Assembly: GCF_023806485.1 (NCBI RefSeq)
Contig: NZ_JAMSLR010000001.1
Coordinates: forward strand, 372,001-436,000
Source: Thermalbibacter longus
Lineage (GTDB): Bacteria > Chloroflexota > Chloroflexia > Thermomicrobiales > Thermomicrobiaceae
Length of the DNA stretch: 64,000 nucleotides
Direction: 5' to 3'
The notes beneath the pieces were generated by a model, which saw nothing but the letters and a program-made list of their open reading frames with translations, made no database searches and was not told the origin of the DNA. Below are positions 8,353 to 17,024 of the stretch, piece after piece. Within the stretch, counting starts at the first letter, position 1. Every line of letters begins with the position of its first letter. The position numbers and the translations under genes are program-made.

Positions 8353-9243
8353 TCATGCCACAGATGCCCGCATGGCTGGTGCCAGCACCGACCCGCGGGC
8401 TCGCTGGATCACGTAGTCCGCGATCGCTCCGGCGATGTCGATGTGCGTGGTCTGCATCAGTCCTTTGAACTCCACCCCGCCGTTGACTTCGATCACCTTG
8501 AGACCGTCCGGCGTCTCCACGAGATCGACCCCGGCGATCTCGAGCCGGACGACCCGGGCCGCGCGGCAGGCGAGCTGGGCGATCTCCGGCGTCACCGGGC
8601 ACGGTCGCGAGACCGCGCCGCGGGCGACGTTGGTAACCCAGTGCTCGGCTTCACGGTACGACGCGGCGATCACGTCATCGCCGACCACGAAGACACGCAG
8701 ATCGCGTCCGGGTTTGTCGACGTACTCCTGGATGTAAAAGATCCCGTGGTGGAAGGAGCCGAGCGCCCGTTTATGCTCGAGCAGGCTGCGGGCAGCCTGC
8801 GGCGAGTTGACGCGAGCCAGCAGCCGGCCCCAAGAGCCGGTCACCGGCTTGATCACGGCCGGGTAGCCGATCCGCTCCAGCGCCGCGAGCGCTGATTCGG
8901 TGTCGAAGGCGACCGCGGAGTGCAGGGTGGGCAGTCCCGCAGCAGCCAGCACTCGCGTAGTCGCGACTTTGTCATCGGCAGTCGCCATCGCCTGGCTGGT
9001 GTTGACCGTAGGGATGCCTACCGATTCGAAGAGGCGCAGTGCCGTGGCACCCCGGCTGTGTGCCATGCAGCGATCGAGCACCAGGTCGGGCTTCGGCAAG
9101 TCCGCGGGGTCGGTGAGATCGAACACGAGGAACCGGTCGTACAGGCGGATCGGCTCCACTCCACGGTCCGACAGCGCCCGGAGGAGCAGCTTCTCCTCCT
9201 CACGTACCTGCGACAGCAGGACCCCGATGCAGACCTCGCTCAC
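8353..9243 (-). CDS. lysX: Alpha-aminoadipate-LysW ligase
   Basis: An ATP-grasp ligase that joins the alpha-amino group of aminoadipate to the C-terminal glutamate of LysW. ATP-grasp features are intact: KPVTGSWGRLLARV, EYVDKPGRDLRVFVVG, and the metal-binding EVNGGVEFKGL near the C terminus. The LMQTTHIDIA stretch that follows is typical of the LysX/ArgX group. I prefer GTG 9243 (MSEVCIGVLL, with GGGAGCGG upstream); an ATG at 9258 overlaps lysK. A second, degenerate copy lies two genes upstream. Confidence 0.92.
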   Translation of the reverse strand: MSEVCIGVLLSQVREEEKLLLRALSDRGVEPIRLYDRFLVFDLTDPADLPKPDLVLDRCMAHSRGATALRLFESVGIPTVNTSQAMATADDKVATTRVLAAAGLPTLHSAVAFDTESALAALERIGYPAVIKPVTGSWGRLLARVNSPQAARSLLEHKRALGSFHHGIFYIQEYVDKPGRDLRVFVVGDDVIAASYREAEHWVTNVARGAVSRPCPVTPEIAQLACRAARVVRLEIAGVDLVETPDGLKVIEVNGGVEFKGLMQTTHIDIAGAIADYVIQRARGSVLAPAMRASVA

Positions 9244-9245
9244 CG

Positions 9246-10334
9246 CTACCGCTCCCATCGACCGCTACTCATCTGGCCGGCGACCCGCTCGATCGCCAGC
9301 CGCAGAACCGATACCGCTCGCTCGAACTCCTCGATCGACACGTGCTCGTTGGGCGTATGGTCGAGGCGCGAGTCGCCCGGCCCGTAGGCCACGATCGGAC
9401 ATCCCCAAGCTGGGCCGACGATGTTCATATCCGACGTTCCGGTCTTCACCTTCAGCCGCGGCTCGCCCCCTGCTTCGCGGATCGCCGCAAGGAAGGCGCG
9501 GACGAGCGGCGACCGCTTGTCGACCCGGAAGGCCGGAGCGTTCACCGTGACGTTGACCTCACCGGGGCCGGCCAGCCGGCGGGCTGCGGCCACGGCCTCC
9601 TCCGGCGGGACTCCGGGCGGCAACCGGAGACTGGCCCGGAGCCAGGCCTGTTCGGTCAACCCGTCGCTGGCAGTGTTCAGCGCGAGGAGCGTCGGGGTGA
9701 CCTGGTCGAATGATCGAGCCTGGCCGTCACTGCGGGCGAGAGCCCAGTCTCGCAGGGCCAGCCAGTAGCGGACGGCCAGCTCGGCGGCAGTCGTCTCTGG
9801 GCCAGCGGAATGGCCCATGGGGCGGGCGACCCCGTATTCGATCGCGACCGAGCCCTTGTAGCCCAGGACGACGCCGTCCCAGCCACTCGGCTCACCGATC
9901 ACCACCGCAGCGGGCGCCGGCCGGTTCTCGATCAGCCAGTGAGCGCCGCGCGAGCTCATGACCTCTTCCTCGACCGCGCCGACGACGGTGAGCCGCACGC
10001 CGGGCGGCAGCGCTGCCTGGGCCCCCGCCAGCACGAACGCGGCCAGGGGCCCCTTGGCATCGACAGCACCCCGGCCGTAGAGCACGCCGTCGACCCGCCG
10101 CACCGGTACCCAGCCGGGCACCGTGTCGATGTGGCCGAGCAGCATGAGTTCCTGCGGCCCCTCGCCACGGGTACCGACGGCGTTCCCCGCGCCGTCGGGG
10201 CCAGCCTGATAGCCGAGCTCGCGCATCCGCTCGCACAGCCACTCCACCGCGGCCGCCTCCTGGCACGAGAGGCTGGGAATGCGGAGGAACGCTTCGAGAA
10301 ATCCGGCTGTGTCGATCGCCGCGAATGCTGCCAT
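9246..10334 (-). CDS. lysK: [LysW]-lysine/ornithine hydrolase
   Basis: An M20-family metallopeptidase that releases lysine (or ornithine) from LysW, the last step of the pathway. [11 protein letters not shown] carries a zinc His and Asp, [14 protein letters not shown] is the second metal site, [13 protein letters not shown] holds the catalytic glutamate, and DHTPNEHVS near the C terminus supplies the last histidine. Length 362 aa is normal. The ATG directly abuts the stop of the upstream lysX-like gene. Confidence 0.92.
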   Translation of the reverse strand: MAAFAAIDTAGFLEAFLRIPSLSCQEAAAVEWLCERMRELGYQAGPDGAGNAVGTRGEGPQELMLLGHIDTVPGWVPVRRVDGVLYGRGAVDAKGPLAAFVLAGAQAALPPGVRLTVVGAVEEEVMSSRGAHWLIENRPAPAAVVIGEPSGWDGVVLGYKGSVAIEYGVARPMGHSAGPETTAAELAVRYWLALRDWALARSDGQARSFDQVTPTLLALNTASDGLTEQAWLRASLRLPPGVPPEEAVAAARRLAGPGEVNVTVNAPAFRVDKRSPLVRAFLAAIREAGGEPRLKVKTGTSDMNIVGPAWGCPIVAYGPGDSRLDHTPNEHVSIEEFERAVSVLRLAIERVAGQMSSGRWER

Positions 10335-11192
10335 CTAGGCCGACACCCCCTCGCTCGGGATCGCGCTCACCTCGGCCCCCTCCGTCACCACCTCGAGGAG
10401 ATGCTCCACGATCGCCTCAGCGACCGGTACGCCCAGCTCGGCCAGCGAGCGAAACTCGACCAGGTTGCCCGCTGAGATGACCACCTGGCCAGCATCCATC
10501 TCCGCGGCTTCGATCTCGTAGACGCCGCTCCCCAGCCGCTGTGTCACTGCGGCGGCCAGTCGCTCCCACGTTCCGGTCTCGACGAGTTGCCAGCGCTCGT
10601 CCACCAGGCGAGCTGCCGCGATCAGCCGCTGCCCGGCGACGACCAGCCGCACGGTTTGGCTCGGGTCAGCCACTGCTTTCTGCACTAGCACCGCTCGCTC
10701 GTCACCGAGTACCGACCGGTGCTCGACCAGCGCCTCGGCGGCGTCCCGATCCTCGACCAGCGCCACTGGCATCGGCGGGCCGGCACTCAACGATTTGAGG
10801 TAGACCGGATACCCGAGCGTCTCGATCGCCCGGAGGGTCGACTCCGGGCCGAAGCTCGCAACTGTTGGTGGGACGGCGATCTGGCCAGCGAGCATATGCC
10901 GGAGAAAGGCGAGCCGATCGGCCAGCAGCCGGGTCGTCGCGGTTCGGTTGACGACGGTCGTTCCCGTCGATGACAGCAAGGCGGAGAGCGCCACGCTCTC
11001 CGGCGTGGCCAAGGTCCGATCCAGGACTGCCGGCGGCAGGTCGGGTGTATCCACTGCCTGTAGCGCCTGGAGGGGCAGGGCGAGATCGGCTGGCCGCAGC
11101 AGCGTCGCCTCCCAACCGTGGCGAGCCAGAGCGGCGGTGAGTAGCCGCTCTTCGACCCGAAGCCGCTCTGCCAGCAGCGCCACCCGGCTCAT
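10335..11192 (-). CDS. LysX-like ATP-grasp paralogue, probably catalytically dead
   Basis: A 285-residue homologue of LysX lying between lysW and lysK. It keeps the overall LysX plan: RVEERLLTAAL, the TVVNRTATTRLLADR switch region, and VYLKSLSAGPPM where LysX has its ATP-binding KP loop. The acidic and asparagine metal ligands in EVNGGVEFKGL become ISAGNLVEFRSL, and the GSWGR loop is lost. It therefore has the shape of a regulatory or scaffold subunit rather than a ligase. An ArgX role is an alternative but would need those residues. Its place in the operon argues that it is kept for a reason. Confidence 0.8.
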   Translation of the reverse strand: MSRVALLAERLRVEERLLTAALARHGWEATLLRPADLALPLQALQAVDTPDLPPAVLDRTLATPESVALSALLSSTGTTVVNRTATTRLLADRLAFLRHMLAGQIAVPPTVASFGPESTLRAIETLGYPVYLKSLSAGPPMPVALVEDRDAAEALVEHRSVLGDERAVLVQKAVADPSQTVRLVVAGQRLIAAARLVDERWQLVETGTWERLAAAVTQRLGSGVYEIEAAEMDAGQVVISAGNLVEFRSLAELGVPVAEAIVEHLLEVVTEGAEVSAIPSEGVSA

Positions 11193-11196
11193 CGCG

Positions 11197-11352
11197 CTAC
11201 TCGCCCCAATCCTCTTCCTCCGCTGGGGCGAGACCTAGCTCCAGCGGATCCACTGACAGCACCTCGAGGTCGGCGCCGCAGTCCGCGCACTGCACGATCT
11301 CACCGACCTCGACGTCCGATAGGTTCAGCTCGGCACCGCACTCTGGGCACAT
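11197..11352 (-). CDS. lysW: Amino-group carrier protein LysW
   Basis: A 51-residue acidic protein carrying biosynthetic intermediates on its C-terminal glutamate. It begins [10 protein letters not shown], has a second CADCG pair (a small zinc-binding fold), and ends EEEDWGE, the EDWGE tail that defines LysW. AGAGGAG lies upstream of the ATG. It is too short for default gene length cut-offs. It is the first gene of the operon, separated by four bases from the LysX-like gene. Confidence 0.97.
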   Translation of the reverse strand: MCPECGAELNLSDVEVGEIVQCADCGADLEVLSVDPLELGLAPAEEEDWGE

Positions 11353-11403
11353 CGTTGAAACCGCTCCTCTCTACTGCGCCTGTTCCGGCGCCATCTTCGG
11401 TCA

Positions 11404-11440
11404 ATGAAAAACGGCGGTGAGTCTCGAAGGCTCACCGCCG
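11404..11440 (-). terminator. Intrinsic terminator in the lysW leader
   Basis: On the minus strand a perfect 10-bp stem (CGGCGGTGAG with CTCACCGCCG, 9-nt loop) is followed by TTTTT. It lies about 50 nt before lysW and downstream of the promoter at 11683-11711, so it sits inside the leader and probably acts as an attenuator for the operon rather than as a gene end. Confidence 0.85.
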
Positions 11441-11682
11441 CCGGGGATCTGCGTTACGCTGCGGAGTCTCAGGCTATGCCGGTTACAGCCATCGACCTCC
11501 CGCTCCCCCGAATGCGGCAGGAGCCCCCAGGCGCCTGGGGGCAGGGATAGGTGCGGGGGTAGCCAGAACGGCACAGACCCCGGCACGAGTCGCGCCAGGT
11601 TTCTCTACCGTCCAGATGAGCGTTTCTCGATTCCGCATCGTAACCGTTCCCTGGTCTCCTGCCACTCGGGACCAGCAGGGAC

Positions 11683-11711
11683 ACTCTAGCACAAGCTGGT
11701 ACAACGCGCAA
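11683..11711 (-). promoter_or_regulatory. Promoter of the lysW operon
   Basis: TTGCGC (11706-11711) and TAGAGT (11683-11688) on the minus strand are separated by exactly 17 bases. Transcription would start near 11676, leaving a leader of about 320 nt before lysW. The leader contains several inverted repeats, a GGAGAC-preceded 51-codon open frame without lysine codon runs, a CCCCCAGG/CCTGGGGG hairpin and the terminator. I do not recognise a known riboswitch consensus. Confidence 0.7.
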
Positions 11712-11771
11712 GCACGTTTCGAGCTCAGGGGCGATCAGAATGCACGCGTTGGCGGCGCGTGCGCTCGCCTG

Positions 11772-11889
11772 GCCCGGCGCTGAAACACCGGGCTCATTTC
11801 CCCAAGCCCCCTCGAAGGGGGCTCATTCTCCTGCACACCGAGCCGGCTTCCTGCCGGCTGTGGCCGGTGAACGCGGGGCTTCAGCCCCG
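11772..11889. repeat. Cluster of four consecutive hairpins in a non-coding region
   Basis: The 783-nt stretch between lysW and the copper ATPase holds, besides the two promoters, four inverted repeats: 11772-11793 (GCCCGG/CCGGGC), 11805-11823 (AGCCCCC/GGGGGCT), 11841-11859 (AGCCGGC/GCCGGCT) and 11874-11889 (CGGGGC/GCCCCG, loop TTCA). No coding frame in the stretch looks real. It could be a structured RNA, a bidirectional terminator cluster or a REP-like element. Confidence 0.6.
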
Positions 11890-12043
11890 TGCTCGACGGT
11901 GCCGGGAGACCAGCACGGCAGGTGAAGAGGCAGTGGATCGAGCTATCTCGATCAGTCCGGCGTCGCTCGATCAATCCATAAAGGCCGGAAAGCACGCCAC
12001 TGCCGCGTGCTGACAGGTGGTTGAGCAGACAGGAGGGTAACCC

Positions 12044-12072
12044 TTGGTGTATATACCCCTAGGGGGTATAAT
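12044..12072 (+). promoter_or_regulatory. Copper-responsive promoter with CsoR-like operator
   Basis: TTGGTG and TATAAT are spaced by 17 bases. The -10 and spacer overlap a dyad, TATACCCCTAGGGGGTATA (12052-12070), which has the AT-flanked, C-run/G-run layout known for CsoR operators. It lies 64 nt before the copper ATPase gene, so repression by a CsoR-type regulator relieved by Cu(I) is likely. No csoR gene is in the window. Confidence 0.75.
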
Positions 12073-12135
12073 CCTGGTCGAGCAGTGATGCCCCGGCAGC
12101 GATGCCGAGGTCGAAGGTAGTCCGAAGGAGCTGTC

Positions 12136-14286
12136 ATGCACGCAGAGCATCACACCCACGGCGGGGAGCAGCCGGAAGCAGGCGCCACTCGCCATGAGGC
12201 ATCCCCGACGGAGCACGCTCATCACCACCACCCGATGCCGCCGCATGGGGTAGCGCACGCCGTCCATCTCGCCGGTTCAGCCGAGGGCCAGCGCGTGCCC
12301 CACGCGGAGCACGCCGAGCACGCGATGCATAGCCCGGAGGTCTTCCGGCGCCAGTTCTGGGTCTCGCTGATCCTCAGCGTCCCGGTGATCCTCTACGCCG
12401 AGACGGTGCAGAGCCTGCTGGGCTATCGCGCGCCCGAGTTTCCCGGCTCGACGTGGATCTCGCCGTTGCTCAGCGCAGTCGTCTTCCTTTACGGTGGCAG
12501 CGTCTTCTTGCGCGGCGCGGCCGACGAGCTGCGGTCCCGGCTGCCGGGGATGATGACGCTCGTCGGACTGGCCATCAGCGTCGCCTTCGCTTACAGCCTG
12601 GCGACCACGCTCGGTCTACCTGGCGAGCCGTTCTACTGGGAGCTTGTGACGTTGATCGATGTCATGCTGCTGGGGCACTGGCTCGAGATGCGGGCGGTGG
12701 GGCGCGCTCGCGGCGCGCTGGCCGAGCTGGCCAAGCTCCTCCCTAGCACCGCCGAGCGGATCGTCGATGGCAGAACTGAAGAGATCCCGGTAAGCGAGCT
12801 GCGGCCTGGCGACCTGGTGCTGGTGCGGCCCGGCGCCAAGGTGCCGGCCGACGGAGTGGTGGAGAGCGGGGAGTCCGAGGTCAACGAGGCGATGGTGACC
12901 GGCGAGTCGCGGCCGGTCGCCAAGAGGCCGGGTGACCGCGTCATCGGTGGGACAGTAAACGGGAACGGTTCTCTGCGGGTCCGAGTAACGAACATCGGAG
13001 AAGAGTCGTTCCTCGGGGAGGTAATGCGGATCGTCGAGCAGGCGCAGCAGTCGCGCACCCGGATGCAGCGGCTCGCCGATCGGGTGGCGTTCTGGTTGGT
13101 GCTGGTGGCGCTCTCGGTCGGCGCGATCAGCTTCGTCGCCTGGCTGGTGACGACAGGTTCGCTGACCGAGGCAGTCGCCCGCGCGGTCACCGTCATGGTG
13201 ATCGCCTGCCCGCACGCGCTGGGGCTGGCCATTCCGCTGGTCATCGCCATCTCGACCGCGCTCTCGGCTCAACGCGGCATTCTGGTGCGCGACCGTACCG
13301 CCTTCGAGCGTGCCCGGCTCGTCACGACGGTGGTCTTCGACAAGACCGGGACGCTCACTCGTGGGGAGCTGGGAGTCACCGATGTCGCTGTCGAGCCGGC
13401 ATGGGACGAGCAAGAAGCGGTTCGGCTCGCAGCCTCGATCGAGGCCGAGTCGGAGCATCACATCGCGCGGGCCATCCGGCGACTGGCCGAGGAGCGCCGG
13501 CTGGATCTCGTGCCTGCCGTGAAGGTCGAGGCGCTGCCCGGGCGTGGCATCCAGGCTCAGGTGGACGGTCGCCCGATGCAGGTAGGGGGCCCACAGCTCC
13601 TCAGAGAGTTGAATCTGGCACTCCCTCGTGCGCTGGACGAGCAAGTGCGCCGCTGGGGCGAGGAGGGGAAGTCGATCGTCTACCTGATTGCCGACGGCAG
13701 CGTGGCAGCAGCCTTCGCGCTGGCCGACCAGATCCGGCCTGAGTCGTACGAGGCGGTGCGACAGCTCAAGCACATCGGTGTGCGGGTGGCGATGTTGACC
13801 GGGGACAGCGAGGACGTGGCTCGCTGGGTGGCACGGGAGCTCGGCATCGATGAGTACTTCGCGCAGGTGCTGCCGGCGGAGAAGGCGGACGTGGTCGAGA
13901 AGCTGCAAGGCCGGGGTGAGTCCGTGGCGATGGTGGGTGACGGCATCAACGACGCGCCGGCTCTGGTGACCGCCGACGTCGGAATCGCCATCGGCGCCGG
14001 GACGGACGTGGCCATCGAGAGCGCCGACATCGTGCTCGTCCGCAACGACCCGCGGGATGTTGTCACGGTGCTGGCGCTGAGCCGGACCAGCTACCGGAAG
14101 ATGGTACAAAACCTGCTCTGGGCCACCGGCTACAACGCGGTCGCGATCCCTCTGGCCGCCGGCGTGCTGGCGCCGGTCGGAGTAGTCCTGGCACCAGCGG
14201 TCGGCGCGCTCTTGATGTCAGTAAGCACGATTATCGTTGCGATCAACGCGCTGCTGCTGCGCCGGGGAACCATGTCCGCAGCCTGA
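12136..14286 (+). CDS. copB: Copper-translocating P-type ATPase, CopB (CPH) class
   Basis: A P1B-type ATPase of 716 aa exporting copper across the cytoplasmic membrane. It has a His-rich N terminus (about residues 1-60) instead of CxxC metal-binding domains. The membrane metal site is CPH (about residues 358-360), with actuator loop MVTGES, phosphorylation motif DKTGT (Asp about 402), SEHHIARAI in the nucleotide domain, and hinge [15 protein letters not shown] with a His-rich tail is the CopB subclass, linked to Cu(I)/Cu(II) or Ag export. The CsoR-like operator upstream fits this role. Confidence 0.94.
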   Translation: MHAEHHTHGGEQPEAGATRHEASPTEHAHHHHPMPPHGVAHAVHLAGSAEGQRVPHAEHAEHAMHSPEVFRRQFWVSLILSVPVILYAETVQSLLGYRAPEFPGSTWISPLLSAVVFLYGGSVFLRGAADELRSRLPGMMTLVGLAISVAFAYSLATTLGLPGEPFYWELVTLIDVMLLGHWLEMRAVGRARGALAELAKLLPSTAERIVDGRTEEIPVSELRPGDLVLVRPGAKVPADGVVESGESEVNEAMVTGESRPVAKRPGDRVIGGTVNGNGSLRVRVTNIGEESFLGEVMRIVEQAQQSRTRMQRLADRVAFWLVLVALSVGAISFVAWLVTTGSLTEAVARAVTVMVIACPHALGLAIPLVIAISTALSAQRGILVRDRTAFERARLVTTVVFDKTGTLTRGELGVTDVAVEPAWDEQEAVRLAASIEAESEHHIARAIRRLAEERRLDLVPAVKVEALPGRGIQAQVDGRPMQVGGPQLLRELNLALPRALDEQVRRWGEEGKSIVYLIADGSVAAAFALADQIRPESYEAVRQLKHIGVRVAMLTGDSEDVARWVARELGIDEYFAQVLPAEKADVVEKLQGRGESVAMVGDGINDAPALVTADVGIAIGAGTDVAIESADIVLVRNDPRDVVTVLALSRTSYRKMVQNLLWATGYNAVAIPLAAGVLAPVGVVLAPAVGALLMSVSTIIVAINALLLRRGTMSAA

Positions 14287-14335
14287 GGGCCGTTGGCTAC
14301 AGGGTTTCCCCTTGGTGTGCGCTTGCTCAGGTAAC

Positions 14336-14366
14336 GAGGCGGCGGGGGTTAGCCCCCCACCGCCTC
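14336..14366. terminator. Inverted repeat between convergent genes
   Basis: GAGGCGG and CCGCCTC enclose GGGGG/CCCCC with loop TTAG. It lies 50 nt after the ATPase stop and 28 nt beyond the 3' end of the facing small gene. There is no U-run on either strand, so termination is inferred from position and stem strength. Confidence 0.5.
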
Positions 14367-14393
14367 TGCTCGACGGGCGTCAACTCGAACGGC

Positions 14394-14600
14394 TCAGGTG
14401 GTGGCTGTGAGGCTGTCCGCGGCCGAGAGGCCAGCGACGCGGGCGCCCAGCCGCATCAGTGCTAGCCCGAACGAACGCCGCAGCGAGCGACGCTGCCGGT
14501 TGATCGCGAGCGCCCGCAGGGCACGTTCCTGCTCCGCCTGGAGCAGGCGTTCGCGGCGTATCGTCTCCGCGACGAGTTCGGACAAGGGCGTCATGATCAT
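14394..14600 (-). CDS. Small basic helical protein, unknown
   Basis: A 68-residue protein starting MIMTPLSELVAETIRRERLL. It is rich in Arg, Gln, Glu and Leu and is likely to be one amphipathic helix or coiled coil up to about residue 45, then a hydrophobic SFGLALMRLGARVAGL segment. ATG 14600 has GGAAGGACC nine bases upstream. A longer in-frame extension to 14729 has no ribosome site. No family recognised. Confidence 0.55.
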   Translation of the reverse strand: MIMTPLSELVAETIRRERLLQAEQERALRALAINRQRRSLRRSFGLALMRLGARVAGLSAADSLTATT

Positions 14601-14777
14601 CGTGGTCGGTCCTTCCGGGTTAGCAGGCCGGTGGAGCGAAATTATGGTTGCCCGCGCCTGCGCGCGGGGAGAGGGCAACCTTGGCCACCGGACGACCAGG
14701 TGGCCGGGGCACGACAGCCCGGTCGACACACTCCCCGTCCGCTAGGGGGCAAAAGCCGCTGTGGCCAGGGCTGCCAG

Positions 14778-14801
14778 GCGGGGCTCGCGAGCGAGCCCCG
14801 C
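14778..14801. terminator. 11-bp perfect hairpin after the MoaD-like gene
   Basis: GCGGGGCTCGC and GCGAGCCCCGC are separated by two bases, four bases after the stop of the minus-strand MoaD-like gene. No U-run follows on the minus strand; TGTTTC follows on the plus strand. It is probably a terminator or RNA 3'-end protector. Confidence 0.5.
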
Positions 14802-14805
14802 TGTT

Positions 14806-15108
14806 TCAGCGTCGCCCGCCGGCGACGGCTGCCATGATCACCAGCGGCTCCAGGCCCGTGGCGACGGCATCGGGAAGCGGGTCGTCAGGCGGCTGGTGGG
14901 ACAGATCCTGCTGGCACGCGAAGAACCGCAAGAACGGCCTCCGCCGCTGCGTGGCCTGGTCGCGGATGGTGCCGCGCAGCACCGGGTAGGCAGCTTCGAG
15001 GGCGTCGAGCACTGAGCCCAGGGTCACAGCTCCGTCAACCTCGACCTGGAGTTCACCTTCTATCCGCACCAGTGATCGCAGGTGAGGAGGAAGCACGACT
15101 CGAATCAT
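14806..15108 (-). CDS. MoaD/ThiS-like ubiquitin-fold protein
   Basis: A 100-residue beta-grasp protein, [14 protein letters not shown] to the C-terminal VAGGRR. The [18 protein letters not shown] helix and the closing hydrophobic strand are typical of MoaD/ThiS carriers. The double glycine is not terminal but is followed by two arginines, so activation would need trimming or the protein may not be a sulfur carrier. The ATG overlaps the stop of the upstream BNR-repeat gene (ATGA), so the two are translationally coupled. Confidence 0.8.
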   Translation of the reverse strand: MIRVVLPPHLRSLVRIEGELQVEVDGAVTLGSVLDALEAAYPVLRGTIRDQATQRRRPFLRFFACQQDLSHQPPDDPLPDAVATGLEPLVIMAAVAGGRR

Positions 15109-16220
15109 GGCAGTGTCTGCACTTCCACGGATAGGACGGCGGGAAGATCGCGCACGATGGGCTGCCAGCTTTCGCCAGCGTCAGCGGACACGTAGACCTG
15201 GCCACCGGTCGTGCCGAAGTAGATCCCGCACGGGTCGAGCGTGTCCACGGCCATCGCCTCGCGGAGGACATTGACGTAACAGTGGCTCTGCGGCAGGCCG
15301 TTCGTCAGCGGTTCCCACTCGTGTCCACCCGTCCGGCTCCGGTAGACGCGCAGCTTGCCCTCGGGAGGGTAGTGCTCCTCGTCGTTCTTGAGCGGGATGA
15401 CGTAGATCATTTCCGGCTCGTGGGCGTGCACGGCGAGCGGGAAGCCGAAATCGCTCGGCAGGTTCCCGCTGATGTCGTACCAGGACTCGCCAGCATCGTC
15501 GCTGCGCATCACCCCCGGGTGCTTTTGCATGAACAGGACGTCAGGGCGCGATGGGTGGAACGCGATGCGGTGCACGCAGTGTCCGACCTCTGCCTCTGGA
15601 TCGGGGAGGTAGTCGGAGCGCAGGCCACGGTTCATCGCCCGCCAGGTCTGGCCGTAGTCATCGCTGCGGAAGACACCTGCGGACGAGATGGCCACGAAGA
15701 TCCGGCCCTGGTTGACCGGATCGAGGAGGACAGTATGGAGGCAGATCCCACCGGCGCCGGGGTGCCAGAGATGCCCGGAGGTGCCCTGGCGTAGCCCGGA
15801 GAGTTCGTGCCAGGTGTGCCCGCCGTCGGTGGATCGGAACAGCGCCGCGTCTTCCACGCCGGCGTAGACGGTGTCTGGATCATCAGGCGACGGCTCGAAG
15901 TGCCAGACTCTGGCGAACTCCCAGGGGTGCTGGGTGCCGTCGAACCACTGGTGCGTCCCCAGCTCTCCCTCGTACTCGAAGCGGTTGCCCACCGGTTGCC
16001 AGGTCTGACCGCCGTCATCGGATCGCTGGACGATTTGGCCGAACCAGCTCACCGTTTGCGAGACGTAGATGCGATCCGGATCGGACGGCGAGCCGTTGAT
16101 GTGGTAAATCTGCCAGCCAGAGAAGTAAGGGCCGTCGATCGTCCAGTTGTCACGCTTACCATCTGCAGTGAGGATGAAGGCCCCCTTGCGCGTCCCGACG
16201 AGCACCCGTACGCGGCTCAT
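15105..16220 (-). CDS. BNR/Asp-box repeat beta-propeller protein
   Basis: A 371-residue protein of the sialidase-like/WD40-YVTN-BNR group. At least five Asp-box repeats of the S-x-D-x-G-x-T/S-W form are visible ([40 protein letters not shown]), indicating a beta-propeller. No signal peptide is seen, so it is probably cytoplasmic. Catalytic sialidase residues are not evident. Coupling to the MoaD-like gene suggests a shared task that I cannot name. Confidence 0.82.
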   Translation of the reverse strand: MSRVRVLVGTRKGAFILTADGKRDNWTIDGPYFSGWQIYHINGSPSDPDRIYVSQTVSWFGQIVQRSDDGGQTWQPVGNRFEYEGELGTHQWFDGTQHPWEFARVWHFEPSPDDPDTVYAGVEDAALFRSTDGGHTWHELSGLRQGTSGHLWHPGAGGICLHTVLLDPVNQGRIFVAISSAGVFRSDDYGQTWRAMNRGLRSDYLPDPEAEVGHCVHRIAFHPSRPDVLFMQKHPGVMRSDDAGESWYDISGNLPSDFGFPLAVHAHEPEMIYVIPLKNDEEHYPPEGKLRVYRSRTGGHEWEPLTNGLPQSHCYVNVLREAMAVDTLDPCGIYFGTTGGQVYVSADAGESWQPIVRDLPAVLSVEVQTLP

Positions 16221-16461
16221 TCGTTCCCCCTTCGGTTCCCCTGCTAGTACGCCGCCTCAGGTATCACGCTCGTTCCCTGATTTCTGCTGGTCGAGAGAGC
16301 GAGGGGGCACTCAGTGCCAGTCCTCGCTCTCCATCGTCTGCCTGGCGGACGAGATCCGATGGCCGCTCCGCCTGTCGTCCGCGACCAATCTTCAGGAGCG
16401 TACGTACGCGAACCAGTGTACCATGTCGCGCCCTGTCGACGAAGGCTGTCTACCCGCTGTG

Positions 16462-16905
16462 TCAACGCACCCGGCGGTACTCGACGGTCATGAAGCGAAT
16501 CCACTGGCCGTCTTCACCGAGCACGTACGAGGACAGCTTCCGGTGGTCGTCGTCGACGATCTCGTACACGTCCCGGTAGCGCGCGGAGGACCCCGGGGCC
16601 ATGCCCGGCCCCTCGGCTTCCAGTGGGAGTGACTTGCCCGACTCGTCGAGCTGGCCCTCGTAGAGCCAGAGATGCGTCATCATCGACCCGATCCAGGTCC
16701 CGACGTACCGCTGCTTCTCGGGATCGTAGCCGAGCGTCATCATCCAGGTGTCCGGGCCACCGCCGGCCATTTCACCCTCCCCCTCGACCACGATCCACAG
16801 GTCGCCGAGTGGTCGGACGCGTTCCCTGCCGGCGTGTCGCATCACCTGCTGGTCCGGGCCGATCGACTCGCCCTCGAACGTCCATTCGCCGACGAGTTTC
16901 TGCAA
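16462..16905 (-). CDS. DUF1579 family protein
   Basis: A 147-residue protein with the DUF1579 pattern: LVGEWTFEGES, WIVVEGEGEM, TLGYDPEKQRYVGTWIGSM and the closing FMTVEYRRVR. The frame stays open upstream and reads AQPQQEHQWLQ before the TTG chosen here. Those residues resemble the usual family N terminus, so the true start may be a rare ATA codon at 16938, six bases after GAGAGGAG. Function unknown. A paralogous gene lies 86 nt further upstream on the same strand. Confidence 0.75.
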   Translation of the reverse strand: MQKLVGEWTFEGESIGPDQQVMRHAGRERVRPLGDLWIVVEGEGEMAGGGPDTWMMTLGYDPEKQRYVGTWIGSMMTHLWLYEGQLDESGKSLPLEAEGPGMAPGSSARYRDVYEIVDDDHRKLSSYVLGEDGQWIRFMTVEYRRVR

Positions 16906-17024
16906 CCACTGGTGCTCCTGCTGGGGCTGTGCGAATATTCTTGACTCCTCTCGGTCGTCGTCGACTTATTCACCCCGCTTGGGAGTTGGGCCGCTGGCCC
17001 GCACCCCTATCCGGTCGCCCCGCC

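Noticed and set aside
11483-11638. A 51-codon frame in the lysW leader as a lysine-sensing leader peptide
   Set aside because: It has only one lysine codon and no run of any regulatory amino acid, so it does not fit a stalling peptide despite a plausible ribosome site.
12616-14109. A 497-residue open frame opposite the copper ATPase gene
   Set aside because: Antisense shadow of a well-supported gene; composition is low in hydrophobic periodicity and no motif is seen.
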